Of a stretch of DNA of 64,000 nt, positions 9,618 through 19,406 are shown in pieces; position 1 is the first letter of the stretch, and the number at the start of each line of letters is the position of its first letter. The stretch is from JAJXWB01 sp964634325 (GTDB lineage: Bacteria; Pseudomonadota; Alphaproteobacteria; Rhizobiales; Beijerinckiaceae), in assembly GCA_964634325.1 (NCBI GenBank), contig CAZWJF010000013.1, positions 19,288-83,287 of the forward strand, read 5' to 3'. The notes beneath the pieces are model-generated. The model worked only from the letters and a program-made list of their open reading frames with translations. It searched no databases and was not told the origin of the DNA. The position numbers and the translations under genes were made by a program.

Positions 9618-9634
9618 GCCCCTGAAACGCAAAA

Positions 9635-9659
9635 CGCCGGGCGTACATCCGGCCCGGCG
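9635..9659. terminator. Possible terminator hairpin after pyrF
   Basis: CGCCGGGC/GCCCGGCG stem with a 9-base loop, 17 bases after pyrF. On the plus strand no T-run follows; on the minus strand TTTT follows but no minus-strand gene ends here. It may be a weak or factor-assisted terminator. Confidence 0.35.
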
Positions 9660-9741
9660 CGCAATTCGCTCTGACTGATACGCTTGAGCGAACAAAAGCA
9701 CTGTAGAGTGCGAACATGACCAAAAGATGAAAGGGTCCGCG

Positions 9742-10047
9742 ATGGCGAAGGGATATTGGATCGGCCATGTCGATGTCAGCGACCCCGAGGGCTACAAAGC
9801 CTATGTTCAGGCCAACGCGGCGGCTTTCGGCAAATACGGCGCGCGCTTTCTGGTTCGCGGCGGGCAGGCCGAACATGTCGAAGGCGGCGCGCGGGCGCGC
9901 CATGTGGTGCTGGAATTCGATTCCTATGAACAGGCGCTCGCCTGCTATCGCTCGCCCGAATATCAGGCCGCGATGAAGCTGCGCCTCCCGGTTTCGATCG
10001 GCGATATCGTCGTGGTCGAGGGATACGATGGGCCGCAGCCGGGCTGA
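9742..10047 (+). CDS. DUF1330 domain protein
   Basis: Small cytosolic protein of 101 residues of the DUF1330 family, a dimeric alpha/beta-barrel fold without a proven role. Family features are GYWIGHVDVSDPEGYKAY, then YGARFLVRGGQ, VLEFDSYEQALACYRSPEYQ and the terminal strand DIVVVEG. The ATG at 9742 is favoured by AAAGGG seven bases upstream; the ATG at 9727 would add five residues. The gene after pyrF being DUF1330 is common in alphaproteobacteria. Its 3' end overlaps the next gene by 20 bases. Confidence 0.88.
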   Translation: MAKGYWIGHVDVSDPEGYKAYVQANAAAFGKYGARFLVRGGQAEHVEGGARARHVVLEFDSYEQALACYRSPEYQAAMKLRLPVSIGDIVVVEGYDGPQPG

Positions 10048-10423
10048 GTTTTGCGCGCTCTGGCTCGTCCTTGGGCTGGTCCTCGCACCGTTTGCGGCCG
10101 CTGCCGAGCCGCGGTCCATCGGCGACTGCGAGAGCGTCAAGCAGGCCGACGCCTACAATCGCTGCCTGGCGACGTTCGGGCCGGCGGCCCACACGGGCGG
10201 TCGAAACGTGACCCCGCCGCAGGCCGCCGACTTCGGCCCCGCGTCCAGCGGCGAAAAACCCGCGCCCGCCGCGCGACAGCGGCGCGGCCGCGCCGTTCCA
10301 TCCTGGCTTGCCGCCCGACAGGCGGAAGGCCGTCGTCGCATGGAGGCGCGGCGGAGAACGGGCGTCGCCGTTGAGCGCAAGGGCGGCCGCGTGCGCGCCG
10401 TCATCGATGTCGGAAAGAAATGA
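10028..10423 (+). CDS. Uncharacterised secreted basic protein
   Basis: A 131-residue protein of unknown family. Residues 1-26 form a signal peptide with a long Leu/Ala core ending in AAAA. Two cysteines follow (IGDCES and NRCLAT), then a Pro/Ala-rich middle and a strongly Arg/Lys-rich C-terminal half. It overlaps the DUF1330 gene by 20 bases, so translation is likely coupled. It could be a periplasmic protein binding an acidic polymer, but this is only suggested by charge. Confidence 0.6.
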   Translation: MGRSRAEFCALWLVLGLVLAPFAAAAEPRSIGDCESVKQADAYNRCLATFGPAAHTGGRNVTPPQAADFGPASSGEKPAPAARQRRGRAVPSWLAARQAEGRRRMEARRRTGVAVERKGGRVRAVIDVGKK

Positions 10424-10441
10424 CTTTCGCTCGCCGCCCGC

Positions 10442-10774
10442 TCAGGGGCATTGCTCCTGCGCGATCATCGCGCGGAAATCCGCAATCGAACCCGCCATCT
10501 GGCTGATCGCCCCATCGCGCGCTTCGTTGACTGCGCACCGCGCGAACACCGTGCTGGCTTTCTGCATGACGTCGATCTGCCGACGCCACGCCGAGCAGCG
10601 ATTCTGCGGAGCGCTGTTGCGCTGAAGGTCGATCATCGCCGCGGCGAAGGACTTGTCGACCGACGCCAGATCGCGAGAACACTGGCTGGGCTCCACCATC
10701 GGCTTGGCGACGGTGGCGCCGACCGCTGGGCCGGCGCCGACCAGAAGAGACGCTAGGATCAACATACGCACCAT
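10442..10774 (-). CDS. Small secreted protein with paired cysteines, unknown function
   Basis: A 110-residue protein with a signal peptide (MVRMLILASLLVGAG, cleavage likely after VGA). The mature part is mostly helical and carries four cysteines (SQCSR, NRCSA, ARCAV, QCP), compatible with two disulfides in the periplasm. The family is not recognised. It converges with the gene ending at 10423, 18 bases away, with no terminator seen. The start is supported by a G-rich stretch upstream of the ATG. Confidence 0.6.
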   Translation of the reverse strand: MVRMLILASLLVGAGPAVGATVAKPMVEPSQCSRDLASVDKSFAAAMIDLQRNSAPQNRCSAWRRQIDVMQKASTVFARCAVNEARDGAISQMAGSIADFRAMIAQEQCP

Positions 10775-10880
10775 GAAGAGCCCCCCAAAGCTCTCGACGG
10801 CGACTTATTCCACCACCTCCACGACTATGATGTGACAGAACGCACATCGCAATCTGACGATTTCGCCAGATGGGGCCGCG

Positions 10881-12497
<1,617 letters not shown>

Positions 12498-12598
12498 GGG
12501 AAAGGCCCCGGTCGCGTGGATTTGCGGGTTTTCTAGGCCCGCGCGGCGTCCAAGGGAAGGGGGCGGGATCGCGACCTTCGGCGATAGCGGGCCGCCGG

Positions 12599-13564
12599 TC
12601 AGGGGCGCAGCACGATCCGCCCGATCGCCCGCCGCTCGGCGATGTCGCGCAGCGCCTGCGCGGCCTGTTCGAGCGGGTAGGCCTTGCTCACATATGGTCG
12701 GACAAACTGCGTCAGCGCCTCCATCTGCGGCGTCTCGGCGGCGCGCACCTCCGGAAAGCGCCGCGCATATTCGCCCGCCCGGACGCCGATCACCGTCGCG
12801 CATTTCATGAGGACGCGGTTGGCCGGATAAGCGGGGATATCGCCGGCGAAGCCGATCAGCAGGATGCGGCCGCCGAACGCCAGAACACGCAACGCGATCT
12901 CGGCCGGCAGGCCGACGGGATCGTAGAGACAATCGACGCCGCGTCCGCCGGCGATCTCCTTGACCGCCTCGTCGATCCGAAGCTCGGACGAATTGATGGC
13001 GTGCGCCGCGCCGGCCCTCAGCGCCGCCGCACACTTCTCCGCAGTCGAGCAGACGGCGATCGGTTCTGCGCCGAGATGGCGGGCGAGCGCGACCGCAGCC
13101 ATGCCGACTCCGCCCGCCGCGCCGGTGATCAGCACGCGCTCGCCCCTTTGCAGACGGCCCTGCGTGACGAGCGCATGGAAGGACGTGACGAGTCCGACTG
13201 AATAGGTGGCCGCCTCGTCGTAGGAATAATGCTCGGGGGCCGGCGTGAGCTCATGCGGCGCTGCGACGCCCTGCTCGGCGAAGCCGCCGGTCTTGCGCCG
13301 AAAGACGACGCGGTCGCCGACTTTGACGGTCGCGCCCTCGGCGACCTCGATGACCTCGCCGGCGGATTCGAAACCGGGAACGAACGGAAGCTCGGGCTTG
13401 AACTGATACTTGCCGGCGACCATCAGCAGGTCGGGAAAATTCACGCCGCACGAATGAATGCGCACCCGCGCCTCGCCGGTTCTCAGCGCGGGCGCGTCAA
13501 GCTCCTCGAGGCGCAGGACTTCGGGGGGCCCGAGTTCCGGGCAGACGATGGCGCGGTATTTCAT
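12599..13564 (-). CDS. NADPH:quinone oxidoreductase family protein (zinc-independent MDR)
   Basis: Medium-chain dehydrogenase/reductase of 321 residues. The N-terminal GroES-like domain has CGVNFPDLLMVAGKY and PFVPGFESAGEV; the Rossmann domain carries GAAGGVGMAAVALARHLGA. The structural and catalytic zinc ligands of alcohol dehydrogenases are absent, as in quinone reductases and acryloyl-CoA or crotonyl-CoA reductase-like enzymes. It lies 101 bases upstream of the fumarase on the same strand. The substrate cannot be set from sequence; a quinone or an enoyl thioester are both possible. Confidence 0.85.
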   Translation of the reverse strand: MKYRAIVCPELGPPEVLRLEELDAPALRTGEARVRIHSCGVNFPDLLMVAGKYQFKPELPFVPGFESAGEVIEVAEGATVKVGDRVVFRRKTGGFAEQGVAAPHELTPAPEHYSYDEAATYSVGLVTSFHALVTQGRLQRGERVLITGAAGGVGMAAVALARHLGAEPIAVCSTAEKCAAALRAGAAHAINSSELRIDEAVKEIAGGRGVDCLYDPVGLPAEIALRVLAFGGRILLIGFAGDIPAYPANRVLMKCATVIGVRAGEYARRFPEVRAAETPQMEALTQFVRPYVSKAYPLEQAAQALRDIAERRAIGRIVLRP

Positions 13565-13587
13565 GCGAACAAGATAAACCCTCTGGC

Positions 13588-13666
13588 CGTCATCGCGAGG
13601 AGCATTTTCCGAAGCCGACGACAGCCGACTTCCCCGCGCCGACTTCTGTCGGGCTCACAATGACTG
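13588..13666. repeat. Dispersed palindromic repeat (degenerate copy)
   Basis: The ends CGTCATCGCGAG (13588-13599) and CTCACAATGACTG (13654-13666) are imperfect inverted copies of one terminal motif. The same motif bounds the repeat at 19300-19380. It lies between the quinone reductase and feruloyl-CoA synthase genes. Confidence 0.5.
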
Positions 13667-13685
13667 CGATCATCTGCGATCGAGC

Positions 13686-15560
13686 CTAACCCTCGACGAC
13701 GATCACATCTTCATCGGGCGTCTCGGCGTAGAGCCGCTCCACCAGCGCGCTGCGTCGGTCGAGCGCGGCGCGCTGGTTGATGTAGCCCTTGTCGGTGAGT
13801 TCGTTGCCGTCGATCGACGGCGGCTCCGTCATCAGCATCACGCGTGAAATGCGCATGGACGATCCGTGCGTCGCCTCGTTGTGCGCGTGCAGCGACTTGC
13901 GCAGATGGTCCTTGATGAGCGGATCGTGCACGAGCTCCGCCAGCGACGCGTTCACCTTGCCGGCGACGAGGCGGCAGGCTTCGAGATTTGGCCAGGCGAG
14001 CAGCGCGACATATTCGCGGTCCTGCCCCGCGACCAGCGCATCCTGGATGACCGGGCTCGCCGCCGCAATTGCGGCCACGCGCAGAGACCCGACATGCACG
14101 AACGTGCCCGAGGTCAGTTTGAAATCTTCCACCACGCGTCCCGCGAAGATCAGCCCCTTCGTGGGATCGTTCGGATCGACGAAAGTCCCCGCGTCGCCGA
14201 TCTTGTAATAGCCCTCCTCGTCGAAGGCCTTTGCGGTCAAATCGGGCTGGCGGTAGTAGCCCGGCGTCACGATCACCGAGCGAATGCGCATTTCATACTT
14301 GGGACCGGCAGGAACCATCTTCAGTTCGACGCCGGGATGCGGCAGGCCGATGAGGCCGACGCGCTCCGTCTCCCAATAGGTCGAGGTTGCAGTCGGCGCC
14401 GTCTCGGTCGAACCCCAGCCCGTGAAGAAGACGATGCGATTGCCCGTGTACTTCACCGCCAACCGCTGCATGCGCACGTAGAGATCGTCGGGCAGCGTCG
14501 CGCCGCCGTAGCCGAGGATATTGAGGTCCTTGAAGAAGGAGCGCGCCAGCGCGTCGTCTTTCTCGAGCGCGGTGGCGAGCACGGCGAAGCCCGCCGGCAC
14601 GTTGGTGTAGTAGGTCGGCGAAATCTCTCGCAGATTGCGCAGCGTTTCGTCGAACATGCCGGGAATCGGCCGCCCGTCGTCGATGTAGAGCGTGCCGCCG
14701 TCGGCGAGCAGGGCGTGGAAACCGGCGTTGCCGCCCATCGTATGGTTCCACGGCAGCCAGTCGAGCACGACCATGCGGGGGTCGCTCTCTTTCCGCTTGC
14801 GCGTCATCTGGCCCATCACGACATTGGCGCACATCATCTCCTGCGTGTTGACGACCGCCTTGGGCATGCCGGTGGAGCCCGAGGTGAAGAGCAACTTGCC
14901 GACCGTTTTCGGCCCTATCGCTGCAAGCGCCCTGTCGACGGCATCGGTTCGCTTCGTCGCGACGAGCGCGTCCCAGGCGCGGCTCTCGACGCCTTCCGGC
15001 GCGCGCTCGACATGGATCACGGTCGCGCCGCTCAGATCGAGCGCTTTCAGCGCGCGGCCGAACGCGACGCCGTCCTGAACCATAACGACGCCGGGTTTGA
15101 TGAGGTCGAATATGTAGCGCAGCTTCGCGTGGTCCTGGCTCATCAGCGAATAGGCCGGCGACACGGGCGCGACCGGAATTCCAGCCTGCATGCCGGCCTG
15201 CGTCATCAGCGCGTGTTCGATCGAATTGCCTGAGAGAATGGCGATCGGCTGCTCGGGCGAAAGCTTCATGTCGAGCAGCGCCTGCGTCAGCGCGTCGACG
15301 TCGCGCTTGGCTTCGGCGTAGGTCACTTTCTTCCACGCGCGATCCGGCCCGCGACGCTGGGCGAGCCAGACTTGGTCGGGCCGCTCCTGCGACCAGCGTT
15401 CGAGATAGAGCGGAATGCAACGCTGGTATGCGTCGAGCGGAATGCGCTGGCGCAGAATGATCTCGCCATTCGCGCGGCGTTCGGCGTCGATTTCCCGCGG
15501 CAGGAAATCAATGGGTTTGAACGGCGCTATCGGCGCCGTCATCGGTGCTTGGTCGTTCAT
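13686..15560 (-). CDS. fcs: Feruloyl-CoA synthase (AMP-forming)
   Basis: Acyl-adenylate-forming enzyme that activates hydroxycinnamates such as ferulate to the CoA thioester. The 624 residues show FTSGSTGMPKAV (phosphate loop), GWGSTETAP and the hinge region around IFAGRVVEDFK. Subfamily marks include ILSGNSIEHA, APVSPAYSLMSQD and the C-terminal FVHVGSLRVAAI, all typical of Fcs rather than generic acyl-CoA synthetases. GGGGAA lies six bases before the ATG. The usual partners (enoyl-CoA hydratase/aldolase, vanillin dehydrogenase) are not adjacent. It is divergent from an M20 amidohydrolase. Confidence 0.82.
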   Translation of the reverse strand: MNDQAPMTAPIAPFKPIDFLPREIDAERRANGEIILRQRIPLDAYQRCIPLYLERWSQERPDQVWLAQRRGPDRAWKKVTYAEAKRDVDALTQALLDMKLSPEQPIAILSGNSIEHALMTQAGMQAGIPVAPVSPAYSLMSQDHAKLRYIFDLIKPGVVMVQDGVAFGRALKALDLSGATVIHVERAPEGVESRAWDALVATKRTDAVDRALAAIGPKTVGKLLFTSGSTGMPKAVVNTQEMMCANVVMGQMTRKRKESDPRMVVLDWLPWNHTMGGNAGFHALLADGGTLYIDDGRPIPGMFDETLRNLREISPTYYTNVPAGFAVLATALEKDDALARSFFKDLNILGYGGATLPDDLYVRMQRLAVKYTGNRIVFFTGWGSTETAPTATSTYWETERVGLIGLPHPGVELKMVPAGPKYEMRIRSVIVTPGYYRQPDLTAKAFDEEGYYKIGDAGTFVDPNDPTKGLIFAGRVVEDFKLTSGTFVHVGSLRVAAIAAASPVIQDALVAGQDREYVALLAWPNLEACRLVAGKVNASLAELVHDPLIKDHLRKSLHAHNEATHGSSMRISRVMLMTEPPSIDGNELTDKGYINQRAALDRRSALVERLYAETPDEDVIVVEG

Positions 15561-15705
15561 GAGCGTTCCCCGCAGGCCCGAAAGCCCGTATTTGTTTGCG
15601 CCGATTGTCGGCGTCGCCGACGGGCCGCGTCAAGTTCGCGGACTTGTCGAATGCGGCCGCGCGACCCTAACATTCGCCTGACGCATGAAGCCTTTGGAGC
15701 ATCGC

Positions 15706-16866
15706 ATGGACGTTCTCGACAGGATCAGGGGATTTGCGGACCGGCTCACCGAAATCCGCCGCGACATACATGCGCATCCCGAGATCGGTTTCGAGGAGAC
15801 GCGCACGGCCGGCCTTGTCGCCCGCGAACTCGAATCATACGGCGTCGAGGTTCATACGGGCCTCGGCAAGACCGGCGTGGTCGGCGTCGTCAAAGGCAAA
15901 GGCGGGGACGGCAAACGGATCGGCCTGCGCGCCGACATGGACGCGCTGCCGATGGACGAACTCACCAACCTGCCCTGGTCGTCCAGGAATCCCGGCAAGT
16001 TTCACGGCTGCGGCCACGACGGACACACGACCATGTTGCTCGGAGCGGCGCGGTATCTCGCAGAGACGCGCGATTTCTCCGGCGAGGTGGCGCTCATTTT
16101 CCAGCCCGCCGAGGAAGGCCTCGGCGGCGCGCGCGCCATGATCGCCGATGGTTTGTTCGAACGCTTTCCCTGCGACGAGGTCTATGCGCTTCACAACTGG
16201 CCGGGCGGGCCGCTCGGCAAGGTCAGTATGCGCACAGGCGCGGCCATGGCGGGCGCGGATTTCTTCGACATCCGCATCACGGGCAAGGGCGCGCATGGCG
16301 CCATGCCGGAGAATTCCTGCGATCCGATCATGATCGGCGCGGCGCTCGCGCAATCCATCCAGACCATCGTCAGCCGCAACGCGCCGCCGCTGAAAAGCGC
16401 GGTCGTCTCGATCACCAAGTTCAATTCCGGTTCGGCCTACAACGTGATCCCCGAAACCGCGCATCTGGCCGGCACGATCCGCATCTTCGACGACAAGGTG
16501 CGCAAGCTCGTCGAAAAACGCATGCGCGAGCTCTGCGCGGGATTCGCGACGGCCTATGGCGCCAGGATCGACGTCGACATTCGCGACATATTCTCGGTGC
16601 TGCGCAACGCCGAGGCGCAGACGCACGCCATGGCCGACGCTGCGGCCGAATTGTTCGGCGTCGAAAATGTCGAGACGGACGCCGAGCCCAAGATGGGCTC
16701 GGAGGATTTCGCCGACATGTCCATGGCGGCGCCCGGCGCCTATGTCTGGCTCGGCATGGGGCCAGGCCCCGCCGTGCACAATCCCGGCTACGTGTTCAAC
16801 GACGAGATCCTGCCGATCGGCGCCGCTCTGCTCGCGCGCGTTGCGGAGAAGCGCTTGGCCGGCTGA
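15706..16866 (+). CDS. M20 family amidohydrolase
   Basis: Metal-dependent hydrolase of about 386 residues related to hippurate hydrolase and N-acyl-amino-acid deacylases. Metal ligands and active-site motifs are HAHPEIGFEE, HGCGHDGHTTM, the general base pair in QPAEEG, and MGSEDFADM; the lid/dimer domain lies between. The ATG at 15706 follows TTGGAG at a good distance and is preferred over 15685. Conjugated aromatic amides such as hippurate would fit its feruloyl-CoA synthase neighbour, but that is inference. The stop abuts the converging stop of the MipA gene with no gap. Confidence 0.9.
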   Translation: MDVLDRIRGFADRLTEIRRDIHAHPEIGFEETRTAGLVARELESYGVEVHTGLGKTGVVGVVKGKGGDGKRIGLRADMDALPMDELTNLPWSSRNPGKFHGCGHDGHTTMLLGAARYLAETRDFSGEVALIFQPAEEGLGGARAMIADGLFERFPCDEVYALHNWPGGPLGKVSMRTGAAMAGADFFDIRITGKGAHGAMPENSCDPIMIGAALAQSIQTIVSRNAPPLKSAVVSITKFNSGSAYNVIPETAHLAGTIRIFDDKVRKLVEKRMRELCAGFATAYGARIDVDIRDIFSVLRNAEAQTHAMADAAAELFGVENVETDAEPKMGSEDFADMSMAAPGAYVWLGMGPGPAVHNPGYVFNDEILPIGAALLARVAEKRLAG

Positions 16867-17673
16867 TCAGAAGCCCGCCCAGTCGAAGGAATAGGCGACG
16901 ATCGCGCCGATGGTGAGCTGGTTGCGGGACCCGAGCTTGTCGACCAGCGGGCTCGCGCTCGCTGAGCCGACAAGCCGGTTGTATCGAGCGTAAACCGTCG
17001 TGGTCCAGCTCTTCGACCATTCGTAGGAGACAGCGCCGGCGAGGCCTACGAGTTTTGGTCCGCCCTCCGCGCGATAGGCGCCGATATGGCCGTTGAGCCC
17101 CGCTTCAGCGGCGTTCGCGCCGAACAGCTTGTCCATGTAGCGCGTGTCGGCGAGCGACAGGCGCGGTCCGGCCGAGATTGTCCAGCGTCCGCGACGCTCG
17201 ACCCAGTCGGCCGAAAGATCGACGATGTCGCCATGGTGGCCGATCAGCCCGCGTCGAACCTCGACGCGCGCGCGCAGTTTCTCCATCGGCCAAAATTCGG
17301 CGAACAGACCCGCCTCGATCGTCCAGTCGATGTCGTGCACGCCCTTCAGTTCGGTGTGTTCGACCGAACTGCGCGGTCCCTTCAGCTTGCCGACGACGCC
17401 CGCCTTCAGCCAGCCCTCGTCGTAGATCGCGAAGCCCGGCGAATCGTCGGGAGCCGAAAACGTCAAGGGCGTTCCTGCGCGCCGGATCGACAGGCCCGGC
17501 AGCAGATAGGGCGAGAGGTCCTTGGACCCCTCCCATGCAGGAGACAGACCGCCGTTGGCCTTGAGCGTGATCGTCCAGCCGGAGGAATTTTCATCGGCGG
17601 CGACGGCGGGAAGACTGAAGTGGATCAGCGCGAGCGAAATCGCCACGGCGCAGGAATGACGGACTGAAAACAT
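16867..17673 (-). CDS. MipA/OmpV family outer-membrane protein
   Basis: Predicted outer-membrane beta-barrel of 268 residues with a cleavable signal peptide (cleavage likely after PAVAA). Alternating strands, aromatic girdles and the terminal IGAIVAYSFDWAGF, ending in Phe, are typical of barrel proteins. MipA scaffolds murein enzymes in E. coli, while OmpV homologues have adhesin or kinase-linked roles; which applies here is unclear. The ATG at 17673 is used, with an in-frame GTG at 17682 as alternative. It lies 99 bases after matB on the same strand. Confidence 0.82.
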   Translation of the reverse strand: MFSVRHSCAVAISLALIHFSLPAVAADENSSGWTITLKANGGLSPAWEGSKDLSPYLLPGLSIRRAGTPLTFSAPDDSPGFAIYDEGWLKAGVVGKLKGPRSSVEHTELKGVHDIDWTIEAGLFAEFWPMEKLRARVEVRRGLIGHHGDIVDLSADWVERRGRWTISAGPRLSLADTRYMDKLFGANAAEAGLNGHIGAYRAEGGPKLVGLAGAVSYEWSKSWTTTVYARYNRLVGSASASPLVDKLGSRNQLTIGAIVAYSFDWAGF

Positions 17674-17772
17674 TGCGGACACTCGACCCGGCCGGGAGAG
17701 CGAATGTCGCGCGTTAGTGTTAATATGCGACGAGCGAACGTGGTGAAGATTCCGTTGCGCGTCGCGTCGCGC

Positions 17773-19290
17773 TCAATTCGAGTAGATCGACGTGTAACGG
17801 TCGCGCAGCACATTCTTCTGCACCTTGCCCATGGTGTTGCGGGGCAGGTCGTCGACGAAGATGATCTTCTTCGGCAGCTTGAATTTCGCCAGCCGGCCGT
17901 AGAGCGCGCGCGCGATCGTCGCCTCGTCGATCTGCGAATTCTTCGTGCGCACCACGATCGCCGTGACGCCCTCGCCGAAATCGGGATGCGGCACGCCGAT
18001 GATCGCGCTCTCCAGAACGCCCGGCAGTCCGTCTATCTCGGTCTCGATCTCCTTCGGATAGACGTTGAAGCCGCCTGTGATCACCAGATCCTTGCCGCGG
18101 CCGACGATGTGCACGTAGTCGCGGTTGTCGATCATGCCGAGATCGCCGGTGATGAAGAAGCCGTCCGGCCGGAATTCCGCGGCCGTCTTCTCGGGCATGC
18201 GCCAGTAGCCCTTGAACACGTTCGGTCCCTTCACCTCGATCATGCCGATTTCGCCCTTCGGCATGAGCGCGCCGGTTTCGGGATCGGCGATGCGCAGCGA
18301 GACGCCGGGCAGGGGAAAGCCGACCGTGCCGGGAACGCGATCGCCGTCGTAGGGGTTCGACGTGATCATGTTGGTCTCGGTCATGCCGTAACGTTCGAGA
18401 ATGGCCTGGCCCGTGCGCGCGGAAAATTCGCGATGCGTTTCGGCGAGCAACGGCGCCGAACCGGAAATGAACAGCCGCATATGCGCTGTCGCTTCCTTCG
18501 TGAGACCGGGATGTTGCAAGAGCCGCGTGTAAAAGGTCGGCACGCCCATCAGGCTCGTCGCGCGCGGCATGTAGGACATGACCTGATCGGCGTCGAATTT
18601 CGGCAGGAATATCATCGAGCCGCCGGCCATCAGCAACACGTTGATCGCCACGAACAGGCCGTGCGTGTGATAGATCGGGAGCGCATGGATCAACGTGTCT
18701 TCGGACGTGAAACGCCAGTAATCGACCAGCGTGCGCGCGTTGGAGGCCAGATTCTCTTGCGTGATCATGGCGCCCTTGGAGCGCCCCGTCGTGCCGGACG
18801 TGTAGAGAATGCCGGCCAGGTCGTCCGGTCCCCGCTCGACGTCGGCGAAGGTCGGCGCGCAGAAGCGCGCGCGCTCGGACATCGAGCCGCGTCCATTGGC
18901 GTCGAGCGTCTCGACATGCGCGACTTTGGCGGCCGTCGAAGCGCTGGCCAGTTCGTCCTTGCGCGCGGGATCGCAGACGAAGACCGTCGGCTCGGCGTCG
19001 GTAAGGAAATATTCGATTTCCGCCGCCGTGTAGGCGGTGTTGAGCGGCAGGAAAACCGCGCCCGCGCGCGCGCAGCCGAGATAGAGCAACACGGCCTGTA
19101 ATGACTTCTCGACCTGCACGGCGACGCGATCGCCGGGCTTCACGCCGAGCGCGACGAGGGCGCCCGCCATACGGGCTGCGCCCGCGTCCACGTCGCCGTA
19201 AGTGAAGCGGGCGCCGTCCTGCGTCTCGAAGGCGAGCTTGCCGGGCTCGGGAAAGCGCGAGGACAATTGGGCGTAGAGATGCGCGGCCAT
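17773..19290 (-). CDS. matB: Malonyl-CoA synthetase
   Basis: AMP-forming ligase that activates malonate to malonyl-CoA in the cytosol. About 505 residues with YTSGTTGRSKGAM (phosphate loop), YGMTETNM, GRGKDLVITGG and the catalytic C-terminal lysine in RNTMGKVQKN. An ATG at 19305 would start inside a dispersed palindrome, whereas 19290 gives MAAHLYAQL, which lines up with the N-terminus of rhizobial MatB. Malonyl-CoA decarboxylase is encoded just upstream on the same strand, so the pair probably converts malonate to acetyl-CoA. No malonate carrier or MatR regulator is seen nearby. Confidence 0.92.
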   Translation of the reverse strand: MAAHLYAQLSSRFPEPGKLAFETQDGARFTYGDVDAGAARMAGALVALGVKPGDRVAVQVEKSLQAVLLYLGCARAGAVFLPLNTAYTAAEIEYFLTDAEPTVFVCDPARKDELASASTAAKVAHVETLDANGRGSMSERARFCAPTFADVERGPDDLAGILYTSGTTGRSKGAMITQENLASNARTLVDYWRFTSEDTLIHALPIYHTHGLFVAINVLLMAGGSMIFLPKFDADQVMSYMPRATSLMGVPTFYTRLLQHPGLTKEATAHMRLFISGSAPLLAETHREFSARTGQAILERYGMTETNMITSNPYDGDRVPGTVGFPLPGVSLRIADPETGALMPKGEIGMIEVKGPNVFKGYWRMPEKTAAEFRPDGFFITGDLGMIDNRDYVHIVGRGKDLVITGGFNVYPKEIETEIDGLPGVLESAIIGVPHPDFGEGVTAIVVRTKNSQIDEATIARALYGRLAKFKLPKKIIFVDDLPRNTMGKVQKNVLRDRYTSIYSN

Positions 19291-19299
19291 GGCCAAGTC

Positions 19300-19380
19300 C
19301 GTCATTGCAAGCGATGCAATCCATCCCCGGAACCGGGGAGGCGCAGGTGGATCGATAGCTTCGCTTCGCTCGCAACGACG
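19300..19380. repeat. Dispersed palindromic repeat upstream of matB
   Basis: Ends CGTCATTGCAAGCGATGCAA (19300-19319) and GCTTCGCTCGCAACGACG (19363-19380) are imperfect inverted copies, with an inner CCCCGG/CCGGGG hairpin at 19325-19338. The terminal motif CGTCATTGCGAG resembles a palindrome family widely scattered in proteobacterial genomes. A degenerate copy lies at 13588-13666. Confidence 0.65.
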
Positions 19381-19406
19381 GCGGAGTCAACGGGCGCGCG
19401 CTTCGA

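Noticed and set aside
10852..10871. Hairpin ATCTGACG/CGCCAGAT after the fumarase gene
   Set aside because: The stem needs one G-U pair and no U-run follows on the minus strand, so terminator function is not supported.
17704..19101. Long plus-strand open frame opposite matB
   Set aside because: Antisense shadow of a well-supported gene; no family similarity and Arg/His-rich composition.
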